A stretch of 64,000 nucleotides of DNA from Microbacterium sp. 10M-3C3 (GTDB lineage Bacteria; Actinomycetota; Actinomycetes; Actinomycetales; Microbacteriaceae). This document shows positions 1 to 8,713 of the stretch, piece after piece. The DNA lies in the NCBI RefSeq assembly GCF_003931875.1, contig NZ_CP034245.1, positions 1,984,001 to 2,048,000 on the forward strand, read 5' to 3'. Position 1 is the stretch's first letter; each line of letters begins with the position of its first letter. The position numbers were made by a program, and so were the translations under genes. A model generated the notes under the pieces. It worked only from the letters and a program-made list of their open reading frames with translations, was not told where the DNA came from and ran no database searches.

Positions 1-2
1 GC

Positions 3-2114
3 CACCACGACCCGCACGCTGTGCTGGGTCTCCACCGCGATGCGGACGGCTGGATCATCCGCGCGCGCCGGCCCCTCGCCGCATCCGTGACCGCCGACCT
101 CGCGGACGGCACGACGGTGCCGCTCGCGCACGTGCACGCGGGCATCTGGGAGGGGCGTGTGGCGGCACCGGGCCGCTACACGCTCACCGCGACGTACGAG
201 GGCGGGCCCGACCACACCGCCGACGACCCCTACCGTCACACTCCGAGCATCGGCGAGCTCGACCTGCATCTCATCGCGGAAGGCCGGCACGAGGAGCTGT
301 GGCGCGTGCTCGGGGCGCACGTGCGCACGCTCGACGGCTCGGCGGGGGTCGCGTTCACGGTGTGGGCGCCGGATGCCCGCGCCGTCCGCGTCGCCGGAGA
401 CTTCAACGGCTGGGACGGCCAGGCGCACGCGATGCGCTCGATGGGCGGCAGCGGGGTGTGGGAGCTGTTCGTCCCGGGTCTCGGCGACGGCGAGACGTAC
501 AAGTTCCAGATCCTCACGCGCAGCGGCGAGTGGATCCTCAAGGCCGACCCGATGGCGCGCTTCGCGGAGCAGCCGCCGGCCACGGCGTCGGTCGTCACGT
601 CATCCGCGTACACGTGGGGCGACGACGCGTGGATGGCGCAGCGCGCGAAGACCCAGCCGGTGTCGGCGCCGATGTCGGTGTACGAGCTGCACTTCGGCTC
701 GTGGCGGCCCGGCCTGTCGTACCGCGACGCCGCCGACCCGCTCATCGAGTACGTCACGGCGCAGGGATTCACGCACGTCGAGTTCCTCCCCCTCGCCGAG
801 CACCCGTTCGGCGGATCGTGGGGCTACCAGGTCACCGGCTACTACGCGCCCACGAGCCGGTTCGGAGCGCCCGACGACCTGCGCTATCTGATCGACCGCC
901 TGCACCAGGCCGGCATCGGCGTGATCATGGACTGGGTGCCCGGCCACTTCCCCAAAGACGCCTTCGCGCTGGCCCGCTTCGACGGCGAGGCGCTCTACGA
1001 GCACCCCGACCCGCGGCGCGGCGAGCACAAGGACTGGGGAACGCTCATCTTCGACTACGGGCGCAACGAGGTGCGCAACTTCCTCGTCGCGAACGCGCTG
1101 TACTGGCTCGAAGAGTTCCACGTCGACGGCCTCCGCGTCGACGCCGTGGCGTCGATGCTGTACCTGGACTACTCCCGCAACGAGGGCGAGTGGGTGCCGA
1201 ACCAGTACGGCGGACGGGAGAACCTCGAGGCCATCCGGTTCCTGCAGGAGGTCAACGCGACCGCCTACAAGCGCTACCCGGGCATCGCGATGATCGCCGA
1301 GGAGTCGACGAGCTTCCCGGGCGTCACGGCGCCCACGAGCCAGGCCGGACTCGGATTCGGGTTCAAGTGGAACATGGGCTGGATGAACGACTCGCTCCAG
1401 TACATCTCCCGCGACCCGCTGTACCGGTCGCACCACGAGGGCGAGCTGTCGTTCTCGTTCGTCTACGCGTTCAGCGAGAACTACGTCCTCCCCATCAGCC
1501 ACGACGAGGTCGTGCACGGGAAGGGGAGCCTGTTCAACCGCATGCCCGGCGACCACTGGCAGAAGCTCGCGAACATGCGGGCGTACCTGGCGTACATGTG
1601 GGGCCACCCCGGCAAGCAGCTGCTGTTCATGGGGCAGGAGTTCGGGCAGATGTCCGAGTGGTCCGAGGGCCGGGGCCTGGACTGGTGGATGCTCGATCAG
1701 CCCTCGCACGCGCAGCTGCAGTCCTTCGTCGCCGCGATGAACCGCGCGTACGTCGCGCAGGCGGCGCTGTGGTCGCGCGACTCCGACGGCCAGGCATTCA
1801 ACCGTCTGGGCGCGCCGCAGTGGAACCCCAACGTGCAGGCGTTCGCGCGTCGCGACTGGCACGGGAACACCGTCGCGATCGTGTGCAACTTCTCCGGTGA
1901 ACCCATCTCGCACTTCGAGCTGATCCTGCCGGAGGCGGGCGTGTGGGAGGAGATCCTCAACAGCGACGCCGTGGAGTACGGCGGATCGGGCGTCGGCAAC
2001 CTCGGCGTCGTGCAGGCGGCCGCCGACGGACACGCGACGCTCGCCCTACCGCCGCTGGGGACGCTGTGGCTGCATCACCGCACCGACGCGCACGTCCCCC
2101 GCACCGCCGGCTGA
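3..2114 (+). CDS. glgB: 1,4-alpha-glucan branching enzyme, 5' end missing
   Basis: Glycogen branching enzyme: it cuts an alpha-1,4 glucan chain and re-attaches it by an alpha-1,6 bond. The reading frame is open to the left edge and begins with [11 protein letters not shown], a typical GlgB amino-terminal segment, so the true start lies outside the window. An early-set carbohydrate-binding domain ([20 protein letters not shown]) precedes a GH13 barrel. The catalytic triad is visible: Asp in GLRVDAV (codon at 1140), Glu in MIAEEST (1299) and Asp in [10 protein letters not shown] (1503). The length fits the family. A strong hairpin follows the stop codon. Nothing suggests disruption inside the window. 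Confidence 0.97.
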   Translation, partial: HHDPHAVLGLHRDADGWIIRARRPLAASVTADLADGTTVPLAHVHAGIWEGRVAAPGRYTLTATYEGGPDHTADDPYRHTPSIGELDLHLIAEGRHEELWRVLGAHVRTLDGSAGVAFTVWAPDARAVRVAGDFNGWDGQAHAMRSMGGSGVWELFVPGLGDGETYKFQILTRSGEWILKADPMARFAEQPPATASVVTSSAYTWGDDAWMAQRAKTQPVSAPMSVYELHFGSWRPGLSYRDAADPLIEYVTAQGFTHVEFLPLAEHPFGGSWGYQVTGYYAPTSRFGAPDDLRYLIDRLHQAGIGVIMDWVPGHFPKDAFALARFDGEALYEHPDPRRGEHKDWGTLIFDYGRNEVRNFLVANALYWLEEFHVDGLRVDAVASMLYLDYSRNEGEWVPNQYGGRENLEAIRFLQEVNATAYKRYPGIAMIAEESTSFPGVTAPTSQAGLGFGFKWNMGWMNDSLQYISRDPLYRSHHEGELSFSFVYAFSENYVLPISHDEVVHGKGSLFNRMPGDHWQKLANMRAYLAYMWGHPGKQLLFMGQEFGQMSEWSEGRGLDWWMLDQPSHAQLQSFVAAMNRAYVAQAALWSRDSDGQAFNRLGAPQWNPNVQAFARRDWHGNTVAIVCNFSGEPISHFELILPEAGVWEEILNSDAVEYGGSGVGNLGVVQAAADGHATLALPPLGTLWLHHRTDAHVPRTAG

Positions 2115-2125
2115 CCCCGCGGGCT

Positions 2126-2171
2126 GCGTGAATCGGCGGCCATCCCTTCGGGAATGGCCGCCGAATCACGC
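2126..2171. terminator. Bidirectional terminator between glgB and the thioredoxin-TPR gene
   Basis: A long inverted repeat with arms of about 21 bases and a short TTC-type loop lies between two convergent genes. It has one mismatch and one bulge. Its position after both stop codons suggests it ends transcription from both sides. Confidence 0.85.
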
Positions 2172-2179
2172 ACGACGGG

Positions 2180-3121
2180 TCAGAACAGGAGCGAGGCCAG
2201 GCGCGAGCGGGCCCGGATGACGCGCGGGTCGGCGTCGCCCACGAGCCCGAAGAGCTCCAGGAGCCGCTCGCGCACCGGCGCGCGCTCGTCGGCCGGCAGC
2301 AGGGCGAAGAGGTCGAGCAGCCGGTCGAACGCGTCGTCGACGTGGCCGCCGGCGAGGTCGAGATCGGCCACGCGGAACTGCGCGTCGAGGTCACGCGGCG
2401 ACGCGGCGGCGGCCTCGCGCGCCTCCTGCAGGTCGACGCCCTGGACGCGGTCGAGGAGACGCACCTGACCGAGACCGGCGCGCGCGTCGGCGTCGCGCGG
2501 GTTCTCCGCGATCGCCTTCTCGTACGCGGCGATCGCGCGGGGGTAGTCCCCCGCCTCGATCGCGGCGAACGCCTCGGCGTGCAGCGGCGGGAGCTCCGGT
2601 TCGCCCGGCTCGGCGGGCGACTCGCCGCCCTCGCCCACCGGGACGGTGCCGGTCACGCCGTTCTGCGCCGCGAGCTGCAGGAGCTGGGTGAACACCTCGC
2701 GCACCTGCTGCTCGGGCACGGCGCCGGTGAACAGCGGCACAGGCTGGCCGCCGACGAGCGCGACCACGAGCGGGATCGACTGCGCACGGAACGCCTGCGC
2801 GAGCTGCGGGTTCGCGTCGACGTCCACCTTCGCCAGGACCAGACGGCCGGCGAGCTCCATCACGACCTTCTCGAGGATCGGGCTCAGCTGCTTGCACGGC
2901 CCGCACCACTCCGCCCACAGGTCCACGACGACCGGCACGGTGCGCGAGAGCTCGAGCACCTGGCCGAACGAGGCGTCGGTCACATCGAACACGAGCGACG
3001 GCGCCGCCGCCGCATCCGGCGACGCGGGCGCCGCGCCCTCGGCGGGCGGCTGCGGCCGGTTGCGCAGGGACGAGAGATCGACCGCGCCGCGCAGGACGGC
3101 GCCGGGGTTGGGGGTGCTCAC
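2180..3121 (-). CDS. Thioredoxin-domain protein with C-terminal TPR region (CnoX-like)
   Basis: Predicted cytoplasmic protein of 313 residues. After a proline/alanine-rich amino end comes a thioredoxin fold with the redox motif WCGPC near residue 70 and the cis-proline segment SIPLVVAL. The second half is helical and TPR-like (AIAAYEKAIAENPRDADARAGLG). This layout matches the thioredoxin/TPR co-chaperone family related to CnoX/YbbN; the chaperone role is inferred from the family. The chosen GTG start overlaps the stop codon of the upstream membrane-protein gene as GTGA, so the two are probably translated together. A longer open frame continuing upstream is a shadow of that gene and was not used. 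Confidence 0.88.
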   Translation of the reverse strand: MSTPNPGAVLRGAVDLSSLRNRPQPPAEGAAPASPDAAAAPSLVFDVTDASFGQVLELSRTVPVVVDLWAEWCGPCKQLSPILEKVVMELAGRLVLAKVDVDANPQLAQAFRAQSIPLVVALVGGQPVPLFTGAVPEQQVREVFTQLLQLAAQNGVTGTVPVGEGGESPAEPGEPELPPLHAEAFAAIEAGDYPRAIAAYEKAIAENPRDADARAGLGQVRLLDRVQGVDLQEAREAAAASPRDLDAQFRVADLDLAGGHVDDAFDRLLDLFALLPADERAPVRERLLELFGLVGDADPRVIRARSRLASLLF

Positions 3122-4998
3122 TGGATCTCCTTGGCTTGCAGGATGTTCGACCGGTAGCCCAGCAGTCGGATGGGCTCGTCCGAGGCCTCGAGCGGGACGT
3201 AGAAGAACAGCTGATCGGTGTAGGTCGTGGTGAAGCCCTTCGCGGACTGGTCGACGCCCACGAGCGTCTTGACGACCGCGTTGTTCTCGAGGCGGATGAC
3301 CGCGTCGGGGTTGGTCGGAGACACGCGGTCGTTCTCGTGCACCTCGACGGCGACGATCGCTCCCCCGTCGTTGGTGGTGAGGGCGATGGGCGCCGCGGTG
3401 CCCGCGGTCGCCTGGAACTCGAGCTTGCCGGTGTCGGAGGCGGTCTGGTTGAACTGGTCGAGCCGCTGCTGCTGATTCTGCGTGATGCTCGGGAGCAGCA
3501 GGTCGCCGGACGTGTCGAAGTCGGCGGCGAACGTGCTGTTGTCGCCGTTGTTGATGAGGTCGGCGTACGCGGCGGCGACCTCCGCCGGGGCGAGCCGGAG
3601 GAACGCCGAGTCCGGCGGAGCGAGCACCGAGCCGACGTACGGCGCGGGCAGCTCGGGCAGCGACGTCGAGGCCTCGAGGCTGGCGATGTACTCCGCCTTG
3701 TACTCCGACCACGGATCGGTCTGCGTCATGAGCATGATCGTCGGGGCGACCGTGGCGTCCTGCGGATCCTCGACGACGGTCAGGACCGACCTCGGCCACG
3801 TGTCCGACTGTTGCGGGAGGATGATCTCGACCGGCTGGTCGGGGATCGCGGGCGGCGCGGCCACGTCGGGGAGCGCCCCGCGCAGGGTGTAGTTCGTCTG
3901 CCGCTCGGCCAGGGCGGGACCCGACAGGCGCGTGGCGGCGAGCGTGCTGTCGCGGGCGGCGTCGGCGTCGGCGACCGTCTGCGAGATGCGGGTGAGGATC
4001 CGCTCGGCCTGCGACTCGGTCACCGCCGGGGACTGCTGTCCCTCGGGGACGATGACGCTCGGCGTCGGCGAGGGCGTCTCGGCGGGGGCGAAGCGCGGCC
4101 AGGCATCGGCGGAGCATCCGGCCAGCAGGGCGGCCGACACCGCGAGGGCGGGCACGACGATGAACGGCCGCCGACGGCCGATCGAGCGCCGACGCGGCGA
4201 CGGGCCGGCGGAGATGACGCCCTTGTCCGCCCCCTCGATCGACAGGTCGATGGGCTCGGTGACCGGGAGCGGGAGGCCCTTGCGGCGCGGGCCCCGCGAG
4301 CGGCGCACGTGACGGATGCCGAGGATGTAGAGGATCACGCCGACGACAAGGACGATCCCGCCGCCGACGATGAGCGGCCCCGCCCACGGCGTGCTGCGGT
4401 CGACGGGCCACGTCACGGACACCTCCGACGGCGCGGGCTCGGTGCCGTCGGAGGCCAGCAGCACGCTCATGTCCTCCGGCAGCTGCAGCGGGGTCGACAG
4501 GCGCCGCTCCTGCTGGAACTCGTCGAGCCACAGGTCGGATCCGACAGGGCTGCGCGTGGCGGCCGCGTCCGCTGCCGCCGGGTCGGCCGCCGCGGCGTCT
4601 CCCACGGTCGCATCCGCCGCCGCGGTCTCGCTCGGTGCCGGCGAGGGCGCCGGGCTCGCGCCGTCCTCCCCGGAGCCCGGCTCGACGACCTGCGTCTGCA
4701 GCGCGCCGTCACCGCCGACGGTGACGTGGTTGTAGGGCACGTCGGCGAGCCACGCCTCGACGTCGGCCGTCCGGCCGTACGCGGCGAAGATCGTGCCGTC
4801 GCCCTCGGCGGTGAGCGTCTGCGCACCCGGGAAGAGGTTCAGCACCGACCCGTCGATGAGCGTGTACGGCTCGTCCTCGCCCGCCGGGACGGCGGTGCTC
4901 TCCGCGGGAGGGGCCTCGAAGACGGTGCGCTGGGCGATGCCCAGGCCGATCATCATCGCGGCGACGACGAACGCCGCCACGGCCCACACGAATCGCAC
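3118..4998 (-). CDS. Membrane protein of unknown function with internal lipobox-like segment
   Basis: A 626-residue protein that I do not recognise by function. It starts with a transmembrane segment (WAVAAFVVAAMMIGLGIA), followed by an exported-looking region and an Ala/Pro/Ser-rich linker. A second membrane helix (PLIVGGGIVLVVGVILYILGI) comes near residue 215. A basic stretch (RRRSIGRRR) and a third hydrophobic segment ending in ALLAGCS follow near residues 275-295. The last part looks exactly like a lipoprotein signal although it is internal. The remaining 330 residues appear soluble and extracytoplasmic, with a proline/threonine linker first. It is translationally coupled (GTGA) to the downstream thioredoxin-TPR gene, which hints at a shared envelope or redox job. 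A glycosyltransferase label would not be supported by any motif I can see. Confidence 0.8.
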   Translation of the reverse strand: MRFVWAVAAFVVAAMMIGLGIAQRTVFEAPPAESTAVPAGEDEPYTLIDGSVLNLFPGAQTLTAEGDGTIFAAYGRTADVEAWLADVPYNHVTVGGDGALQTQVVEPGSGEDGASPAPSPAPSETAAADATVGDAAAADPAAADAAATRSPVGSDLWLDEFQQERRLSTPLQLPEDMSVLLASDGTEPAPSEVSVTWPVDRSTPWAGPLIVGGGIVLVVGVILYILGIRHVRRSRGPRRKGLPLPVTEPIDLSIEGADKGVISAGPSPRRRSIGRRRPFIVVPALAVSAALLAGCSADAWPRFAPAETPSPTPSVIVPEGQQSPAVTESQAERILTRISQTVADADAARDSTLAATRLSGPALAERQTNYTLRGALPDVAAPPAIPDQPVEIILPQQSDTWPRSVLTVVEDPQDATVAPTIMLMTQTDPWSEYKAEYIASLEASTSLPELPAPYVGSVLAPPDSAFLRLAPAEVAAAYADLINNGDNSTFAADFDTSGDLLLPSITQNQQQRLDQFNQTASDTGKLEFQATAGTAAPIALTTNDGGAIVAVEVHENDRVSPTNPDAVIRLENNAVVKTLVGVDQSAKGFTTTYTDQLFFYVPLEASDEPIRLLGYRSNILQAKEIQ

Positions 4999-5169
4999 GA
5001 ATCACACCTTCCCCGGCCGGCCCGTCGGACCGGGCCGAGCACACGACGTTCCAGACTAGCGAAATCGACCTGAAAGTGGGCCCGGAGGGGGTGGCGCCGC
5101 ATCCGCGCCCGAGGGCCTCAGTATCCTGGCCCCACGGCCGCGCCCGAGCGCGATCGGACAGGAGAGCGT

Positions 5170-6246
5170 GTGAAGATCCACAACCCGTTCCGCGTCGCCC
5201 TCGTGGCGACCCTGGGCGTCGGCGTCGGCCTGCTGCTCATCGGCGCGGTCCAGACGCTGTCGACGATCCTGCTCTACGTCGGAACGGCGTTGTTCCTCTC
5301 CCTCGGCCTCGACCCGATCATCTCGTGGCTCGAACGGCGCAAGCTCCCCCGCTGGGCAGCGGTGCTGATCGCGATCCTCGGCGTGCTCGGCGTGTTCGCC
5401 GGCATCATCCTCATCGTCGTGCCCGTCATCGTGAACCAGGTGGCGCAGCTCATCGCGACGATCGACGACCTCATCCAGCAGAGCGGGTGGGACTCGATCG
5501 TCGAGAACGCCCGCACGTGGCTCGAGCAACAGTTCCCGGCGCTGAACATCGACCTGGCGTGGAGCTACGTCGAGCAGTGGTGGTCGACGCTCGACTTCGG
5601 GTCGCTGTCGACGACGATCGGCAACGGCATCCTCCAGGTCGGCGGAGCCGTCATCGCGGGGTTCGGCGGCGCGTTCATCGTGCTGATCCTGACGATCTAC
5701 TTCACCGCCTCGACCCCGTCGCTGAAGGCCGCCGTGTACCAGCTCGTGCCGGCGTCCAAGCGCGCGCGCTTCATCGACCTGGCCGAGCAGATCACCGCGT
5801 CGGTCGGCTACTACGTCATCGGCCAGCTGAGCCTCGGCGTCATCAACGGAATCCTCAGCTTCATCTTCCTCTCGATCATCCAGGCGCCCTTCCCCGCGGT
5901 GCTCGCCGTGATCGCGTTCTTCTTCTCGCTGATCCCCCTCGTCGGCACGCTGACCGGATCGACGATCATCGTGCTGACGTGCCTCATCCCCGGTCTGTCG
6001 GACAACGGGAACGCGTGGTGGATCGCGGCGATCTACTACCTCGTCTACATGCAGATCGAGGCGTACATCATCTCGCCGCGCATCATGAACCGCGCGGTGT
6101 CGATCCCCGGCGCGGTGGTGGTCATCGCCGCCCTCGCGGGCGGCTCCCTCCTGGGCCTGCTCGGCGCGCTCGTGGCGATCCCGGTGGCCGCGAGCATCCT
6201 CATCATCTACCGTCAGGTGCTGATCCCGCGGCAGAACGAACGCTGA
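5170..6246 (+). CDS. AI-2E family transporter (PF01594-type permease)
   Basis: Integral membrane protein of 358 residues. It has paired amino-terminal helices (VALVATLGVGVGLLLIGAV; ILLYVGTALFLSLGLDPIISWL), a central extracytoplasmic or amphipathic section, and a cluster of carboxy-terminal helices containing the family-type stretch SLIPLVGTLTGSTI. Family members include TqsA (autoinducer-2 export) and Na+/H+ antiporter-like proteins, so the substrate cannot be assigned. The GTG start is chosen because an AGGAGA Shine-Dalgarno lies just upstream. A TATCCT -10-like element lies about 50 bases upstream. Confidence 0.9.
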   Translation: MKIHNPFRVALVATLGVGVGLLLIGAVQTLSTILLYVGTALFLSLGLDPIISWLERRKLPRWAAVLIAILGVLGVFAGIILIVVPVIVNQVAQLIATIDDLIQQSGWDSIVENARTWLEQQFPALNIDLAWSYVEQWWSTLDFGSLSTTIGNGILQVGGAVIAGFGGAFIVLILTIYFTASTPSLKAAVYQLVPASKRARFIDLAEQITASVGYYVIGQLSLGVINGILSFIFLSIIQAPFPAVLAVIAFFFSLIPLVGTLTGSTIIVLTCLIPGLSDNGNAWWIAAIYYLVYMQIEAYIISPRIMNRAVSIPGAVVVIAALAGGSLLGLLGALVAIPVAASILIIYRQVLIPRQNER

Positions 6247-6255
6247 CGGCGGGGG

Positions 6256-6987
6256 CTAGGCGGCCGGGTCGCCGAGCGGCCCGTCCCACTCGGTGGGAAG
6301 CGGGAGCGCCCCCGGGTTCACGACCCGCACGATCTCCTCGAGCACGCGGCGGGTCTGCGTCTCCCCGACCCACAGGTGCTTGCCGCCGTCGACGGGGATG
6401 AGCGTCGCCTCGGGGACGGCGGCGAAGCGCTCCGCAGCTTCGGCGGGCCTCAGATAGTCGTCGAACTCGGGGACGAGCACGACCAACGGCCGCGGGTCGC
6501 CGGCCCATGCCGCGACCTCCGCGTCAGTCGCCCGGTGCAGCGGCGGGGAGAGCAGGATCGCACCGGCGATGTCGTGGTCACGGCCGTACTTCAGCGCCAG
6601 CTCCGTGCCGAACGACCAGCCCACGAGCCACGGCCGCGGCAGCGCCCGCTCGGTCACGAACCGCATCGCGGCGTCGACGTCGTGACGCTCCGCGACGCCC
6701 CCGTCGAAGGCGCCCTGGCTGGTCCCGCGCGGCGAGGTGGTGCCGCGCGTGTTGAAGCGCAGCACCGCGAGGTCGGCGAGCTGAGGCAGCCGTGCCGCCG
6801 CCTTGCGAAGGATGTGGGAGTCCATGAAGCCGCCGGCGGTGGGCAGCGGATGCAGCGTCACGAGTGTCGCGACCGGGTCGCCGTGCGGCGGCAGGGCGAG
6901 CTCGCCGACGAGGGTCAGCCCGTCGCTCGTGCGCAGCTCGATCTCCTCGCGCCGAGCGGGCAGGGCGAGCGGTCCGCGGATCTCCAT
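6256..6987 (-). CDS. Alpha/beta hydrolase
   Basis: A 243-residue cytoplasmic alpha/beta hydrolase of the small dienelactone-hydrolase/KANL3-like type. The oxyanion region TLHPLPTAGG precedes the nucleophile elbow GWSFG. An Asp in VPEFDDYL and a His in GGKHLWVG complete a plausible catalytic triad. The substrate is unknown. The start is the ATG that overlaps the stop of the upstream small zinc-protein gene as TGATG; a longer open frame exists but would read through that gene. The short gap to the convergent permease gene contains no clear terminator. Confidence 0.88.
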   Translation of the reverse strand: MEIRGPLALPARREEIELRTSDGLTLVGELALPPHGDPVATLVTLHPLPTAGGFMDSHILRKAAARLPQLADLAVLRFNTRGTTSPRGTSQGAFDGGVAERHDVDAAMRFVTERALPRPWLVGWSFGTELALKYGRDHDIAGAILLSPPLHRATDAEVAAWAGDPRPLVVLVPEFDDYLRPAEAAERFAAVPEATLIPVDGGKHLWVGETQTRRVLEEIVRVVNPGALPLPTEWDGPLGDPAA

Positions 6988-7268
6988 CAGCCGATCCTCC
7001 AGCAGTGCGTGTGCCAATGTCTGCGCGCCGCGAGGTCCGCGGCATCTCCGAGCACGCCGTCGGCGCGCCACGTCACGACGTGCGCCGTACCCGGGTCGAT
7101 GGCGAGCCCGCAGCCGGGGCAGACGTACGCCTTCTGCGCGGCTGCGGCCGACACGGGCTGCACGTACCACTCCCGGCCGCCGCGCATCTCGGTGCGCTTC
7201 CAGCCCGCGAGCAGCCGCTCGAGGCCGTCGTCGGGCGGCTCCGGCCGGCGCCGGTTCGCGCGCGGCAC
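6987..7268 (-). CDS. Small zinc-binding protein of unknown function
   Basis: A 93-residue protein with one CPGCG knuckle near residue 50 and a carboxy-terminal HWHTHCW cluster, which together could bind one zinc ion in an HNH- or ribbon-like fold. The amino end is basic and proline-rich. It is sandwiched between a transglycosylase gene (4-base gap) and a hydrolase gene (TGATG overlap) on the same strand, so the three are likely one transcript. Such proteins are sometimes labelled ATP/GTP-binding, but I see no nucleotide-binding motif. Confidence 0.72.
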   Translation of the reverse strand: MPRANRRRPEPPDDGLERLLAGWKRTEMRGGREWYVQPVSAAAAQKAYVCPGCGLAIDPGTAHVVTWRADGVLGDAADLAARRHWHTHCWRIG

Positions 7269-7272
7269 GGGA

Positions 7273-8001
7273 TCAGTACCAGCCGCGCGACTGCGAGTGG
7301 CCCCACGCGCCGCACGGGTCGCCGTAGCGCCCGCTGATGTAGCCGAGCCCCCACGTGATCTGCGTCGCCGGGTTCGTCTCCCAGTCCGGTGCGACGCTGC
7401 CCATCTTGCTGCCGGGAAGGGCCTGCGGAATGCCGTACGCGCCGCTGGAGGCGTTGTACGCGTTCACGCGCCAGCCCGACTCCTTGTTCCACAGCGCCTG
7501 CAGGCACGCGAACTGGTCGTCTCCCCAGCCTCGGGCGCGCACCATGTCGTACGCGATGGCCTGCGCCGTGCCGGGGTCGGGCGAGACGAACGGCGGACGC
7601 CAGCCGCCTCCCGAGCCGTTGCCGGCGGCGGCCGTCTTGGCGACGGGCGTCGGGGTGGGTTTGGGGGTGACGTAGACCGAGTAGCCGCCGCGGTCGAGCG
7701 CGGGGGCGGGAACGCCCGGCTGCGTGACGAGCGCGTAGGTCTGGACGTCGGCGAGGGCGCTCTCGTACAGCGACACTTTCGCCGCATCCGCTTCGGCCAG
7801 CGCCGCCCCGGTCGGGCCCACGTAGGCGGCGACGAACCCGACCGCCGCGAAGGCCGCGAACACCGCGAGCACGCCGCGTCGACGCGACCAGCGCGCCGTT
7901 CGGCGGGGCGGGGCGGGGGGAACGACGTCCACCGCAGCGGCGCCCGTCCGGCGGACGACCCGTCGGGAGGCGGTTCGTGTCATCTCGGTGCCGGGAGTCA
8001 C
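7273..8001 (-). CDS. Secreted lytic-transglycosylase-like protein
   Basis: A 242-residue protein with a twin-arginine-rich cytoplasmic tail and a membrane segment (GVLAVFAAFAAVGFVAAYVG, about residues 48-67). A spacer with PTPTP follows, then a carboxy-terminal transglycosylase SLT-like/lysozyme-type domain (NKESGWRVNAYNASSGAYGIPQALPGSKM). The Glu of NKESGW is the likely catalytic acid. Predicted role: peptidoglycan remodelling outside the membrane. The GTG at 8001 is used because a TAGAAT -10 element lies only ten bases upstream, implying a leaderless or nearly leaderless message; an in-frame ATG six codons later is the alternative. Confidence 0.85.
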   Translation of the reverse strand: MTPGTEMTRTASRRVVRRTGAAAVDVVPPAPPRRTARWSRRRGVLAVFAAFAAVGFVAAYVGPTGAALAEADAAKVSLYESALADVQTYALVTQPGVPAPALDRGGYSVYVTPKPTPTPVAKTAAAGNGSGGGWRPPFVSPDPGTAQAIAYDMVRARGWGDDQFACLQALWNKESGWRVNAYNASSGAYGIPQALPGSKMGSVAPDWETNPATQITWGLGYISGRYGDPCGAWGHSQSRGWY

Positions 8002-8011
8002 AATGCGCTCG

Positions 8012-8017
8012 ATTCTA
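8012..8017 (-). promoter_or_regulatory. -10 element (TAGAAT) of the transglycosylase gene
   Basis: TAGAAT on the minus strand ends ten bases before the GTG start. Transcription would start at or within a few bases of the start codon, a common arrangement in actinobacteria. No good -35 element is visible. Confidence 0.5.
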
Positions 8018-8077
8018 GCGGGGGCGTCCGGCGCCCACCAGCCGCGGCCGCGTCGTGTCCGTCCTCGTCGCGCGTGG

Positions 8078-8713
8078 TCATCCGACGGCGAGCATCACCT
8101 CGACGACGGCGTCGAGCACCGCGTCGACCTGCGTCTCGCGGTAGCCGCCGCGCTGCATCCGGAAGGCGACTCCGCGCACCTGCTCGACGCTGATCGGCTC
8201 GCCGTCGGCGAGGTAGCGGGCGATCTTGTCCGACACGAGGTCGACCTCGTCGACGCGATAGCCCCAGTGCAGCACCCCGACGCGGTCGAAGCGCCGCCCG
8301 CGGGGGCGCGCGAGCCGGTCGAGCACGACCTGCGCGGTCTCGCGAGACTCGGCCACCCACGCCCGCGCCCCGCGCCGGCTCATGGCCGCCTCGCGCTCGC
8401 GCGCGGCGAACGCGTCCTCGATGCGCCCGAGCGCCGCGTCCACGTCGGCGACGCTGTAGCCGTGACGCACGAGCGGGAAGGCGGCACGGCGCACCTCGGC
8501 GGAGCGCAGCGCCTCCGGGTCGTCGGACTCGAACGCCTCCCGCGCGCGGGCGAGGAACGCGTCGACGGCCCGCTTCTCATAGCCCTTCTGCCGGCGCGGC
8601 GCGTCGGGGAACGGCGCGGGCGCGCCGGCCTCCTGCACCGCGTGCGGCTCGCCCTTGTTCTCAGGGGGCAGGGCGTCGTCCGCCGACACGTCGGGATCGA
8701 GATGCGTGGTCAT
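8078..8713 (-). CDS. DivIVA-repeat protein
   Basis: A 211-residue cytoplasmic protein with four short repeats of the actinobacterial DivIVA-domain type, each with an aromatic-Gly-Tyr core followed by an acidic/valine helix: GYEKRAVDAFL, GYSVADVDAAL, GYRVDEVDLVS and GYRETQVDAVL. Proteins with these repeats are often called DivIVA domain-containing; a role in polar growth or division is possible but unproven here. The long coiled coil of true DivIVA/Wag31 is absent. The ATG start overlaps the cdsA stop codon (ATGA), so expression is coupled to cdsA. Confidence 0.78.
   Translation of the reverse strand: MTTHLDPDVSADDALPPENKGEPHAVQEAGAPAPFPDAPRRQKGYEKRAVDAFLARAREAFESDDPEALRSAEVRRAAFPLVRHGYSVADVDAALGRIEDAFAAREREAAMSRRGARAWVAESRETAQVVLDRLARPRGRRFDRVGVLHWGYRVDEVDLVSDKIARYLADGEPISVEQVRGVAFRMQRGGYRETQVDAVLDAVVEVMLAVG

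Noticed and set aside
2180..4531. Continuous 783-codon frame joining the thioredoxin-TPR protein with upstream sequence
   Set aside because: The upstream half is a shadow of the membrane-protein gene; the GTGA junction gives a normal start for the thioredoxin protein.
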